Part shown: positions 46,239-52,839 of the stretch, piece by piece | Layout of the letters: each line of letters begins with the position of its first letter | Position numbering within the stretch: position 1 is the stretch's first letter | IMG/VR virus record: IMGVR_UViG_3300044673_000097 | Span: 21,380 to 85,379 of that record | Source of the DNA: a virus | Direction: 5' to 3' (one strand) | Length of the DNA stretch: 64,000 bases | The notes under the pieces: generated by a model | Database searches by the model: none | What the model was told of the DNA's origin: nothing | Seen by the model: only the letters and a program-made list of their open reading frames with translations | Program-made: the position numbers and the translations under genes

Positions 46239-46489
46239 TTGCCGCCCCGAATTCTCGCGTCACGAGACGCAACCATCGCATCGTACGCGGAATCGAAATG
46301 GGTATCAGCTGGCGCATCATCACCGGGGAGCGACCACCCTGCGGACGGACTCCAGACGGACGCGTGATCCGCGCTCCTGCGGGTGACAATCCACCACCCC
46401 GGCTCGGACCACGATTGCGCCACTTGACGGCGCACGAACACGTCCTCTCCGTCGATGGTTTGCCCTGCGTAATAGGCGGTCGGTTCCAT
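46235..46489 (-). CDS. 84-aa protein, unknown
   Basis: The ATG at 46489 (TGATG overlap with the microprotein below) reads MEPTAYYAGQTIDGEDVFVR and continues with Trp-rich SWSEPGWWIVTRR. GAGG lies 5 bases upstream. Unrecognised. Confidence 0.5.
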   Translation of the reverse strand: MEPTAYYAGQTIDGEDVFVRRQVAQSWSEPGWWIVTRRSADHASVWSPSAGWSLPGDDAPADTHFDSAYDAMVASRDARIRGGK

Positions 46490-46569
46490 CATATCCTCAC
46501 GATGAGTTCGATCGCGGCGCAGAATCCGACCACGCCAGCGAGCACGAGAATGCCGAGAAGCCAGTGCAT
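46489..46569 (-). CDS. 26-aa transmembrane microprotein
   Basis: MHWLLGILVLAGVVGFCAAI then ELIVRI: a single membrane helix. The SD GGAGG lies eight bases upstream, and the stop overlaps the next start (TGATG). Phage microproteins of this size often act on host membranes. Unrecognised. Confidence 0.55.
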   Translation of the reverse strand: MHWLLGILVLAGVVGFCAAIELIVRI

Positions 46570-46790
46570 CAGGCGGGCCTCCTACGAGGGCAACAACGCC
46601 ACGCGACCACGGACCCAATCGGGTAGCGGTTCGCCGACGAGCACACCAACCGGCTCCCCGACGGGCGAGCCAATGGTGAATTCAATACGGGGGGGGGCTG
46701 AATCGTCGCGGGACCACGACGGGAGCAGTCGATCGTGTGATCGCCTCGCGTCTTGCACCACGGGCAGGGAATGGTCGGGGTGGGCGCCAT
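46569..46790 (-). CDS. Zinc-ribbon protein interrupted at a 9-C homopolymer (probable frameshift)
   Basis: MAPTPTIPCPWCKTRGDHTI has a CPWC pair at residues 9-12 and a later Cys. Nine C on the coding strand (46689-46697) follow in a Pro codon run. The present frame beyond it is Arg/Cys-rich. One added C would continue as RIEFTIGSPVGEPVGVLVG then EPLPDWVRGRVALLPS, a typical protein, to a TAG 12 bases before the next ATG (after which GGAGG sits). The tract suggests either a sequencing slip or phase-variable expression. Confidence 0.5.
   Translation of the reverse strand: MAPTPTIPCPWCKTRGDHTIDCSRRGPATIQPPPVLNSPLARPSGSRLVCSSANRYPIGSVVAWRCCPRRRPA
46689..46697 (-). other. Nine-base G/C homopolymer
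   Basis: GGGGGGGGG on the plus strand (9 C on the coding strand) interrupts the zinc-ribbon gene above. Runs of this length are rare in this window and are known sites of replication slippage or sequencing error. Confidence 0.7.
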
Positions 46791-47044
46791 CAGTTCCTCA
46801 CCTGCGAGCCGTGGCAGTTGACGCCGACGCGCTCGCACGCGCCTTGGAGACGGAGCAGATCGGCGATCGACGGCTGGTTGTCGGCGCGACGAGGCGGCGG
46901 GATCTGAATGTCGACCACCGGCTTCTCGCCGCGGTTCTCAAGCTCAATGTCGATCTGCATGAGGGCGTCGAGCAATCGGTCGGTCGCCCAGTCGATCGCC
47001 TCACCGATGCGCCGAAGGATTGGGGTGGGGAGGTGGCGGATCAT
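46790..47044 (-). CDS. 84-aa protein, unknown
   Basis: MIRHLPTPILRRIGEAIDWA and LDALMQIDIELENRGEKPVV form helices. The start is the ATG overlapping the upstream stop. A Pro-rich middle (VDIQIPPPRRADNQPS) links to a C-terminal helix. Unrecognised. Confidence 0.5.
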   Translation of the reverse strand: MIRHLPTPILRRIGEAIDWATDRLLDALMQIDIELENRGEKPVVDIQIPPPRRADNQPSIADLLRLQGACERVGVNCHGSQVRN

Positions 47045-47370
47045 GCTCGCAATCCTCGGGTGAGATTCCACGCCTTGGGCGCCATCTTCTCGGCGGCACG
47101 TTGGGCGCCTCGCATTGTCTTGGCGTGCCCGCTCGCCACCTCTTCGTAATCGTCGCGCACGATGCCGACGGTCCAGCGCCACAGGCCGAGCACCTGGTTG
47201 GCGGTGACGTGCAGCTCCAGGGTCTTGTCGGGGTTGTGAGCCCACCGCGAGCCGTCGGTGTCGATGCGCCAATCCCAGGTGAGAGGATAGGGCGCGGGCT
47301 TCGACGGCTCAAGCCGCACATCAAGCTCTACGTGGAAGTCGAGTTCGGTGGGGAAGTCGCCCATCGTCAT
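47041..47370 (-). CDS. 109-aa protein, unknown
   Basis: MTMGDFPTELDFHVELDVRL shows alternating strands with YPLTWDWRIDTDGSRWAHNP and a C-terminal helix GAQRAAEKMAPKAWN. A phage family with this beta-alpha layout exists but I cannot name it. Overlaps upstream ATGA. Confidence 0.5.
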   Translation of the reverse strand: MTMGDFPTELDFHVELDVRLEPSKPAPYPLTWDWRIDTDGSRWAHNPDKTLELHVTANQVLGLWRWTVGIVRDDYEEVASGHAKTMRGAQRAAEKMAPKAWNLTRGLRA

Positions 47371-47882
47371 CGCTCCGTCACAGCGTCAATGTCTCGTTCC
47401 AGCGCCTCAAGAGCGGCATGCGCCTCGCGAATCTCACGGCGCAATCGGGCGCGCTCGTCGGGCGTGATTCGGTGGTCGGCCCACGCCAGCGCCGTCTCCC
47501 GCGCCACGTCGCCCACCTCGGCCATCACCGAGCACACGCGATCGGGTAGCGGGCTGGCGTTGTGGGTGCCGGGCTCGCACAAGGCAACCAGCGCCTGCCC
47601 GACGCAGCGGACCTCGTTCGGGTAACGAGCTGACAGCGCCCACATGTGGCGCAGGAATGCCGCCCCGGACGCCTTGAACTTGTCGATGCGGACGCGCGAA
47701 AGGTCGCACACGGAGGCCATCCGCTGGGAGCAAACGTCGCCGAACGCCGAGCGCATTACGTCCGCCGCCCAGGCTTCCGCGCGTTCAGTTTCGAGAATAC
47801 GCGATTGCGACACTGGCCCGAGCGACTTTGCGTGCGCAACCTGCCCCTCATGAGACACGACAGCGGGAATCGACGAAGCCAC
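47367..47882 (-). CDS. CII-like phage regulatory protein (171 aa, tentative)
   Basis: The protein has MRSAFGDVCSQRMASVCDLS then RVRIDKFKASG, HTH-like. Its C-terminus, DHRITPDERARLRREIREAH with ALEALERDIDAV, has the 'dG.it..E...i..e..ea...l..l' pattern that closes CII/CP76-type phage regulatory proteins. It is a few bases downstream of the antirepressor gene set. A transcription regulator of the early operon is likely. Confidence 0.45.
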   Translation of the reverse strand: MASSIPAVVSHEGQVAHAKSLGPVSQSRILETERAEAWAADVMRSAFGDVCSQRMASVCDLSRVRIDKFKASGAAFLRHMWALSARYPNEVRCVGQALVALCEPGTHNASPLPDRVCSVMAEVGDVARETALAWADHRITPDERARLRREIREAHAALEALERDIDAVTER

Positions 47883-47885
47883 AGT

Positions 47886-48155
47886 TCACCTCCCCATTGC
47901 CGCCGCGAATACGGCAGCGAGATCCGACCGGGTACTGCTCGGGTCCGCATCCGCCGGGGGATACGTCGCGTATGCAAGCGCCGCCCAGCCCTCGGGCGCC
48001 GACCTGCACGACGGGCACAGATGCGCGCCCATGTGCTCATGCCAGCCGGTGACCGCGACGACGATCGACATGCGCGGGCCCATGACGGCCATGCCGCACG
48101 AGACGCACGTGACCGTGGTGGTGTCGGTGTCCGAGTCGATTGCTCCCATCACCAT
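47886..48155 (-). CDS. Cys4 zinc-ribbon protein (89 aa)
   Basis: The ATG at 48155 has AGGAGGT six bases upstream. The product MVMGAIDSDTDTTTVTCVSC carries CVSCGMA and CPSCRSA ribbon pairs separated by a hydrophobic stretch. Unrecognised; likely nucleic-acid or protein binding. Confidence 0.55.
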   Translation of the reverse strand: MVMGAIDSDTDTTTVTCVSCGMAVMGPRMSIVVAVTGWHEHMGAHLCPSCRSAPEGWAALAYATYPPADADPSSTRSDLAAVFAAAMGR

Positions 48156-48227
48156 GCTCGACCTCCTGATGCGTGCAGCGGAATGCGGATACACGGACGC
48201 CCGCCGCGGGGGCGGGATGCGACCCAA

Positions 48228-48971
48228 TCAGCCTCGCCTGGACTTCTCAGCGGCGAAGTTGATGGGGACCTGATTCGCGGACGCGAGCGCCGGCCGTGCG
48301 TCCTGACGCAATGCCGAGATCCATTGGCTCGCGCGAGAGAATGCGATCGTGGATTGCGCAGCCGTGGCGTGTTCCCACTTCGCGCCCTTGTCGCGTGGAT
48401 AGCCGGCCTGCATTCGAATCGACCGGTCGACGATGAGCAGCAGAGCGCGCGGCTTGCGCTCGTCGCCGTTGGCGATCATCAGGTTGCGAATCTCGCGCAT
48501 CTGGCCGGCGAGCACCTTCGCGTCGCGCGTGCCCATGAGGCCGAACGGGTGCGCCCGCTCCGTCGAATCTTTCCACGCGCGCAGCGCCTTGACCTCGGTC
48601 GTCAGCGATTGGAGCAGCTCCAGGAACTGCGCCTCGTGCCCCGGGGCGACGTAGCCTCCGGTCCGGCGAATCGAGGGGATCACCTCGTGCGTGACCCAGC
48701 GCTTGAACGCCTTCGCGGCGGGCTTGCGACTTCGAAGGATGAGCGAGTAGAGCCCCGACTCGGTGACGGTCGCCATTTCCTGCGGTCCGCCAGGGGTGGG
48801 GATAGTAGTCACCCCCCTTTCGTCATCGTCGAGGTTCTTCGTGTGCTGGTGCGGCGGGCCTACCAGTTCCAACACCTCGCACACGTCCTTCGCGATCCAC
48901 TCCTCGCGATCGGCGGTACGGATGACGCGGACGCCGTGACCATTGAAGTCGAATCGAATCAGGTCCGACAT
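48228..48971 (-). CDS. BRO-N antirepressor
   Basis: The 247-residue protein has the N-terminal BRO domain: MSDLIRFDFNGHGVRVIRTA, DREEWIAKDVCEVLEL, TKNLDDDERGVTTIPTPGGP, then VTESGLYSLILRSRKPAAKA and FKRWVTHEVIPSIRRTGGY, all diagnostic. The C-terminal half is a helical coil. Antirepressors bind or titrate phage repressors; the cro and cI genes are immediate neighbours. Confidence 0.92.
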   Translation of the reverse strand: MSDLIRFDFNGHGVRVIRTADREEWIAKDVCEVLELVGPPHQHTKNLDDDERGVTTIPTPGGPQEMATVTESGLYSLILRSRKPAAKAFKRWVTHEVIPSIRRTGGYVAPGHEAQFLELLQSLTTEVKALRAWKDSTERAHPFGLMGTRDAKVLAGQMREIRNLMIANGDERKPRALLLIVDRSIRMQAGYPRDKGAKWEHATAAQSTIAFSRASQWISALRQDARPALASANQVPINFAAEKSRRG

Positions 48972-48974
48972 GGC

Positions 48975-49241
48975 TCAGCCCTCCGTCCCGGTCTTGCCTT
49001 GCTCGGTCGTCGGCTGAGGCGGCAAATCCCACGCAGCGGGATCGATGCCGAACTCGCGATGGAGCACCGCCGCCCACTTGCGCGAGGGCTTGCTGTCGCC
49101 ATAGCGCCAGTGCGTGACCATGCCGCGCCCTCCACCTCCACCGTCACCACCGACGCCGATGCGGCGCTCGATCTCGAACACCCTCAAGGGCAACTCACGC
49201 AGCAAACGGGCGCCCTCGGAATCCTTGCGAATACGAGTCAT
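48975..49241 (-). CDS. Cro-like HTH repressor
   Basis: The 88-residue protein MTRIRKDSEGARLLRELPLR has an HTH-like pattern VFEIERRIGVGGDGGGGGRG then MVTHWRYGDSKPSRKWAAVL, with HREFGIDPAAWDLP. This is the typical short Cro/XRE form 'i...g......vs.WrrG...Ps...~..i...fgi....wd'. A Gly-rich insertion sits between the helices. It is divergent to cI, so it is the Cro of the switch. The likely promoter starts transcription at or next to its AUG, so the mRNA may be leaderless. Confidence 0.7.
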   Translation of the reverse strand: MTRIRKDSEGARLLRELPLRVFEIERRIGVGGDGGGGGRGMVTHWRYGDSKPSRKWAAVLHREFGIDPAAWDLPPQPTTEQGKTGTEG

Positions 49242-49247
49242 ACGCCC

Positions 49248-49276
49248 ATGATTGATCCGAAAGTCGTAGCTGTCAA
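49248..49276 (-). promoter_or_regulatory. Promoter for cro (minus strand), -35 inside an operator
   Basis: On the minus strand TTGACA (49276-49271), a 17-base spacer and AATCAT (49253-49248) form a sigma70-like promoter. Transcription would start about 7 bases later, at the cro AUG (49241). The -35 lies in the operator TGACAGC element. Confidence 0.6.
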
Positions 49277-49291
49277 GTTACAGCGCTGTCA
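49271..49291. promoter_or_regulatory. cI/cro operator region
   Basis: The bases TGTCAAGTTACAGCGCTGTCA, read from the minus strand, give TGACAGCGC, a 6-base gap and TTGACA. ACAGCGCTGT (49280-49289) is a perfect palindrome, and GCTGT...ACAGC (49270-49285) is a second inverted pair. The same TGACAGCGC word pair occurs at 51741-51770. This is the natural candidate for the repressor binding sites. Confidence 0.55.
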
Positions 49292-49358
49292 CGGCGCACA
49301 TCAGGTGGCAGATCCTGTGCTATTGTAGGCGGTGACCGGTTCGGGGGAACCTGCGGCC

Positions 49359-49910
49359 ATGAGCGAATCCATCGGACAGCGGATAAAGCGACTTCGCGAG
49401 GCTCGCGGGCTGAAGCAGAACGAGCTCGATCGGATGCTGGCAGACGAGGGCGAGTCCCCGAAGAAGTACGGCGGCCTGAGCACTCGCCTCGAAAACGAGA
49501 AGAGGGGACGAAACCCGAGCGCGGAAACGTTGGCGAGATACGCGCGCGCGCTCGGCACCACGCTGGAGTACATCCAATCGGGCAAGGGCGACCCGAACCA
49601 ACCGCCTGTGCCGCCGCCGGTGGACGAGCACAGCGCTGCGATGCGCGAGGCATTTATCGAAGTGCTGGGGGGAAAGATGACGGACAAGGAAAAGGCGGCA
49701 CTACGCAAGCTGAAGCTCCCACCCGATATCGACTACGGGTACCTGCACGATCGCCTCGGCGAGCTGCGGACGGCAGCCGAGGAACACGACGCGCGGGAGG
49801 CCGATCGCAAACGGCGGGGCTCTCGAGACTTCACCGACGCGCGCGCGACGCCAGTGCCGAAGTCCGCGGCGAAGGCGCCGACGAAGAAGGCGAAGGGCAA
49901 TAACGAATGA
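49359..49910 (+). CDS. CI-like repressor with XRE HTH
   Basis: The 183-residue product MSESIGQRIKRLREARGLKQ has an N-terminal XRE HTH: QNELDRMLADEGESPKKYGG then LSTRLENEKRGRNPSAETLA and RYARALGTTLEYI. A Pro/Gln-rich linker follows, with a Lys/Ala-rich C-terminus (PKSAAKAPTKKAKGNNE) and no LexA-type peptidase motif, so it may be cleaved or inactivated by the antirepressor instead. A GTG nine codons upstream (49332) is the alternative start; GGGGGAA lies 9 bases before the ATG used here. Confidence 0.75.
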   Translation: MSESIGQRIKRLREARGLKQNELDRMLADEGESPKKYGGLSTRLENEKRGRNPSAETLARYARALGTTLEYIQSGKGDPNQPPVPPPVDEHSAAMREAFIEVLGGKMTDKEKAALRKLKLPPDIDYGYLHDRLGELRTAAEEHDAREADRKRRGSRDFTDARATPVPKSAAKAPTKKAKGNNE

Positions 49911-50620
49911 GACCTTGGGCCGGCGCCATGCTTGCTCTGATCCTCGGCTGCTCGGCGGGGGAGACGACATCGATCTGGACGCCGTCGCGGGACGGGGCCG
50001 TGGACGCACCGATCGAGCCGGATGCCTCGCAGGTCGTGGACAGCCCAGCGGATGCGCCAGCGCCCGACGTGGACGCCTTAGGGTACCTTGAGACGGGACC
50101 CGATGCCGAGGAGCCGGGCCCCGACGCTGGCATCGACGCTACCCCGGCGGACGCGCCGATCGATGCCGCCGATGAGCCCGAGCCGACTTGCCCCTACGAC
50201 ATGGTGAGGATTGACGGGCCGACGGGTTTCTGCCTCGACCGTGTCCAAGTTCAGCGCGGCGAGTATGAAGCGTGGAAGGGCGACGGCGGGGTGTACGAGG
50301 CTGGGTGCGTCGCGAGTTGGGTCGCGAACGAGCAGTTCGCATCGGTGACGTGGTGCGCGGCGGACGCGTACTGCCGTTCGAGGGGCCGACGGGTCTGCGA
50401 TATGTACGGCGAATGGGTGCGTGCGTGCACGACGGCGCATGATGCGATCGATCCCGCGCCGTCGGCGAGGGAGTGGGGCGTGGGGTGCAGCGTTCAGGGC
50501 GGGCAGATGACATGCCCAGCGGGGTGGTGGCTCGGCAGCGACATCCCGCAGCTTGCCCCGTGCGGCGTCCAACGCATCGTGGAAAGCGGGCGCGCGAAGA
50601 TCCGCTGCTGCGCCGACTGA
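49907..50620 (+). CDS. Lipoprotein with SUMF1/FGE-like domain (moron)
   Basis: The 237-residue protein has an N-terminal signal with lipobox LILGCS (Cys15). A D/A/P-rich linker of about 75 residues follows (ADAPAPDVDALG, AGIDATPADAPIDAADEPEP). The C-terminal domain has DMVRIDGPTGFCLDRVQVQR then YEAWKGDG..., VTWCAADAYCRSRGRRVCDM and YGEWVRA, the sulfatase-modifying-factor/formylglycine pattern ('y.W..A..yC...g.RL..E.EWe.A'). It overlaps the CI stop (ATGA). Such lipoproteins are frequent in Myxococcota. As it follows cI, it is likely expressed by lysogens and may alter the host surface. Confidence 0.75.
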   Translation: MRPWAGAMLALILGCSAGETTSIWTPSRDGAVDAPIEPDASQVVDSPADAPAPDVDALGYLETGPDAEEPGPDAGIDATPADAPIDAADEPEPTCPYDMVRIDGPTGFCLDRVQVQRGEYEAWKGDGGVYEAGCVASWVANEQFASVTWCAADAYCRSRGRRVCDMYGEWVRACTTAHDAIDPAPSAREWGVGCSVQGGQMTCPAGWWLGSDIPQLAPCGVQRIVESGRAKIRCCAD

Positions 50621-50629
50621 GGAGGGAAC

Positions 50630-50866
50630 ATGCGAGCGATTGCTCTTGCGCTTTGGGCGATGAGCCTTACGGGATGTTGGCTGCTGCCGTCGTGGTGCGA
50701 CGACGACTGCAAGGCGAGCGGCGGGTGTGGCAAGGAGGGCCTGACGTGCTACCCGCGCAACGATGATGACTGCCGGCGATCGGCGCTGTGCCGAGACATG
50801 GGCGCGTGCAAGGCGAAGGACAAGATGTGCGTGCTCGGCGGAACGCCACCACGGTTCGGGGAGTGA
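50630..50866 (+). CDS. Small Cys-rich lipoprotein (moron)
   Basis: MRAIALALWAMSLTGCWLLP has a lipobox LTGC (Cys16). The mature part is a Cys-rich core (CDDDCKASGGCGKEGLTC then CRRSALCRDMGACKAKDKMC) that may form disulfides. Coupled to the FGE lipoprotein (9 bases). Probably surface-exposed in the lysogen; unrecognised. Confidence 0.65.
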   Translation: MRAIALALWAMSLTGCWLLPSWCDDDCKASGGCGKEGLTCYPRNDDDCRRSALCRDMGACKAKDKMCVLGGTPPRFGE

Positions 50867-50868
50867 CC

Positions 50869-51126
50869 ATGGAGATCGAGATCAAGCTCGGGCACGTCAT
50901 GGTCGACGGCGGGACGATGCTCGCGTCGCTCGTGATCGACGCCGACGGGTCGGGCAGGATCCGCCTGTTCGCGATCGACACCGCGTGCCGGCGACAGGGC
51001 GTCATGATGCACCTCGGGCCCGACGAGTGGACGCAGCTCGGCGAGCTGCTGGCGAAGGTGCAAGCGGCGATCGGCAAGGCGCAGGCGAGCGGGCAGTGCG
51101 CGGAGTGGCCGAAGCTAGCTGAGTAG
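50869..51126 (+). CDS. 85-aa protein, unknown
   Basis: MEIEIKLGHVMVDGGTMLAS has strands followed by a helix (TQLGELLAKVQAAIGKAQAS). Starts 2 bases after the lipoprotein stop. It is the last plus-strand gene before the oppositely oriented IrrE-like gene, with which it overlaps tail-to-tail by 12 bases. Unrecognised. Confidence 0.5.
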   Translation: MEIEIKLGHVMVDGGTMLASLVIDADGSGRIRLFAIDTACRRQGVMMHLGPDEWTQLGELLAKVQAAIGKAQASGQCAEWPKLAE

Positions 51127-51678
51127 CAAGCCGTGGCGCCCCGTGTCGGGCTCGTCTTCGAACTCGAAGCGAAGATGAGCCTTGCGCACTCCCCTTCCAC
51201 GGATCCGGATCACGTCCCGATCGACGTACGCGACCCGATGCCCGCAGACCTCTCCGAGCCGTAGCAGCGCGAGCGGCTCGGGCACGATGAAGGCCTCGGC
51301 AAGCGCGGCGGGGTTGGCGCCCCAGTGATCGACGGCGCGCTCGAACTGCTCGGTCGGGCACAGCACGGCGCCAGCGACGCGTCGGATCGTGTCGTCGTCG
51401 TGGGGCATGCCGCCGAAGTAGAGCCACCACCAAGCGAGCGCGGAGATCGCAGCGTATCGCCCATGCGGGGTAGGCAGCGTGTCTCGCACGAGGATGCGCC
51501 ACCCGAGCCTCGTGCGCTTGACCTGGTACGTCTGGGCGATGGCCGCGTACTCAGGCACGCTGAAGATGATGGGTCGCGTGAGCTCAGCGACAGTGGCAGG
51601 CTCGGACGGGTCGCGTCCGGCCGCTGCATAGATCTGCAAGGCTTGCCCCTCAGCAAACATTGCGGAACGGTGCGCCAT
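51115..51678 (-). CDS. IrrE/ImmA-like protein lacking the HEXXH zinc motif
   Basis: The 187-residue protein has the segment RYAAISALAWWWLYFGG at the place of the ImmA/IrrE zinc helix, and RVAGAVLCPTEQFERAVDHW then LAEAFIVPEPLALLRLGEV, matching the conserved 'Ea.A~.~A..ll~p...f.......~...~a..f.vs....~.R~' end of ImmA/IrrE peptidases. The His-Glu-x-x-His catalytic motif is not visible. ImmA-type proteins cleave or bind repressors; this one may act by binding. It lies opposite the morons and starts beside the 51.8 kb promoter. Confidence 0.6.
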   Translation of the reverse strand: MAHRSAMFAEGQALQIYAAAGRDPSEPATVAELTRPIIFSVPEYAAIAQTYQVKRTRLGWRILVRDTLPTPHGRYAAISALAWWWLYFGGMPHDDDTIRRVAGAVLCPTEQFERAVDHWGANPAALAEAFIVPEPLALLRLGEVCGHRVAYVDRDVIRIRGRGVRKAHLRFEFEDEPDTGRHGLLLS

Positions 51679-51740
51679 TTTCTGCCCGGCGTCTATGCCA
51701 TAGCGGGTGCGACTTGGTGGGGGCTGGTCACACCTATTTT

Positions 51741-51790
51741 CTGACAGCGCACGACTGCAAGTTGACAGCGCTGCGGAAGCGCAGCATGAT
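51741..51790 (+). promoter_or_regulatory. Operator-bearing promoter for the rightward operon
   Basis: CTGACAGCGC (51741-51750) and GTTGACAGCG (51761-51770) are tandem copies of the operator word also found at the cro/cI switch. TTGACA (51762-51767), a 17-base spacer and CATGAT (51785-51790) form a sigma70-like promoter overlapping the second copy. The first gene of the plus-strand operon (ATG 51810, SD GGAGGT) lies just downstream. Confidence 0.55.
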
Positions 51791-51809
51791 GCCCGTGGAG
51801 GTCAGGACC

Positions 51810-52079
51810 ATGGGCTGGACGACGATCCGGGATTCGCTGGTTGGGCAGTTGCGGGCGCACGGTTTCGTGGCGGTGTCGCGCCGGGTGGCCGAGTTCAAGT
51901 CGCCCGACGAGATGATGGGCCAGCGCGCGTGGCTGACATCGATGGTGATGGACCTGACGGATCGCGAGATCGCCGCCGGCGTGCACGGGGTCGAACTCGA
52001 ATCGATCCGGGAGATGGAGCGGACGGTGCACCGGCTGGGCACCGAGGCGTTCAACGCGTGGTTGCAGGAGGTGGCGTGA
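51810..52079 (+). CDS. 89-aa helical protein, first gene of rightward operon
   Basis: MGWTTIRDSLVGQLRAHGFV is preceded by GGAGGTCAGGACC. The helices SPDEMMGQRAWLTSMVMDLT and ELESIREMERTVHRLGTEAF suggest a small all-alpha protein. TGATG overlap with the next gene. Unrecognised. Confidence 0.55.
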   Translation: MGWTTIRDSLVGQLRAHGFVAVSRRVAEFKSPDEMMGQRAWLTSMVMDLTDREIAAGVHGVELESIREMERTVHRLGTEAFNAWLQEVA

Positions 52080-52282
52080 TGGCAATCCTCAAAGGCAAGG
52101 TTCGCAAGGGCGCTTCGACGATGCTGGAATCGATGATCGACTCCGTGTGGTCCGAGGCGGATCACTGGGTCAAGGTCGCTCTGTACGCGTCCAGCGTGGG
52201 CGACGCCGAAGCCGAATCGATGGCGCTGCAGCGTGTCGCCCAACTCGAGCGAATCGCCGACATGCAATCGGTGGCGTCATGA
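52079..52282 (+). CDS. 67-aa helical protein
   Basis: MAILKGKVRKGASTMLESMI then VWSEADHWVKVALYASSVGD: helix-rich, basic at the N-terminus. Coupled by TGATG and ATGA overlaps. Unrecognised. Confidence 0.5.
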   Translation: MAILKGKVRKGASTMLESMIDSVWSEADHWVKVALYASSVGDAEAESMALQRVAQLERIADMQSVAS

Positions 52283-52623
52283 ACCCCCGACTTGATCCCG
52301 ATGGCGTGTACGGCCCGAGTTGGCAGCCGGCGACCGAGCCCGAACCCGAGGTGAAGCGCTGCGAAGGGTGCGGCGTTCCGGTGGGCGATTGCGACGATTG
52401 GTGCGAGGCGTGCTGGGCGCGCACCGAAGCGCCGACGCTCGAATCCATTGTCCGCGAATGGCAGGAAGCCGAGCGCGCGTGCGACGAATACACCCGCGAG
52501 CACGGCTTCATCCTGTGCACCTCCGAGGAGCGAGAGGCATTCGCCCCGCTGATTCGACGGGTGCGGGCGGCTCGGGCGGCGGTGTTGGCGTGGAACACGA
52601 CGAAGGTTGGGGTGGCGGCATGA
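52279..52623 (+). CDS. 114-aa protein with Cys-rich ribbon
   Basis: MNPRLDPDGVYGPSWQPATE with CEGCGVPVGDCDDWCEACWA at residues 28-47, a Cys4 to Cys5 ribbon, then a helical C-terminus. Unrecognised; zinc-binding likely. Confidence 0.5.
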   Translation: MNPRLDPDGVYGPSWQPATEPEPEVKRCEGCGVPVGDCDDWCEACWARTEAPTLESIVREWQEAERACDEYTREHGFILCTSEEREAFAPLIRRVRAARAAVLAWNTTKVGVAA

Positions 52624-52811
52624 ATGACGCGGAACTCACGGCGCTGGCCTTGTACGTCAACGCGCAAGCTCTCGGGCGCAGGTCCGAAGACGAGCAGCGG
52701 ATCGCGAACGGTTGCTCGGTGGCGTATGGCGACCTGCCGATTCAGGGCGAGAACGAGCTGATGCTCGAACTTGTGAGGCGCGGGATTCTGAATGGGACGA
52801 AGGCGGCCTGA
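52620..52811 (+). CDS. 63-aa protein
   Basis: MNDAELTALALYVNAQALGR continues with GENELMLELVRRGILN, a helix-rich small protein. ATGA overlap with the previous gene. Unrecognised. Confidence 0.5.
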   Translation: MNDAELTALALYVNAQALGRRSEDEQRIANGCSVAYGDLPIQGENELMLELVRRGILNGTKAA

Positions 52812-52839
52812 GGGTCGCGCGAGGGTGAAGGAGGACGAC

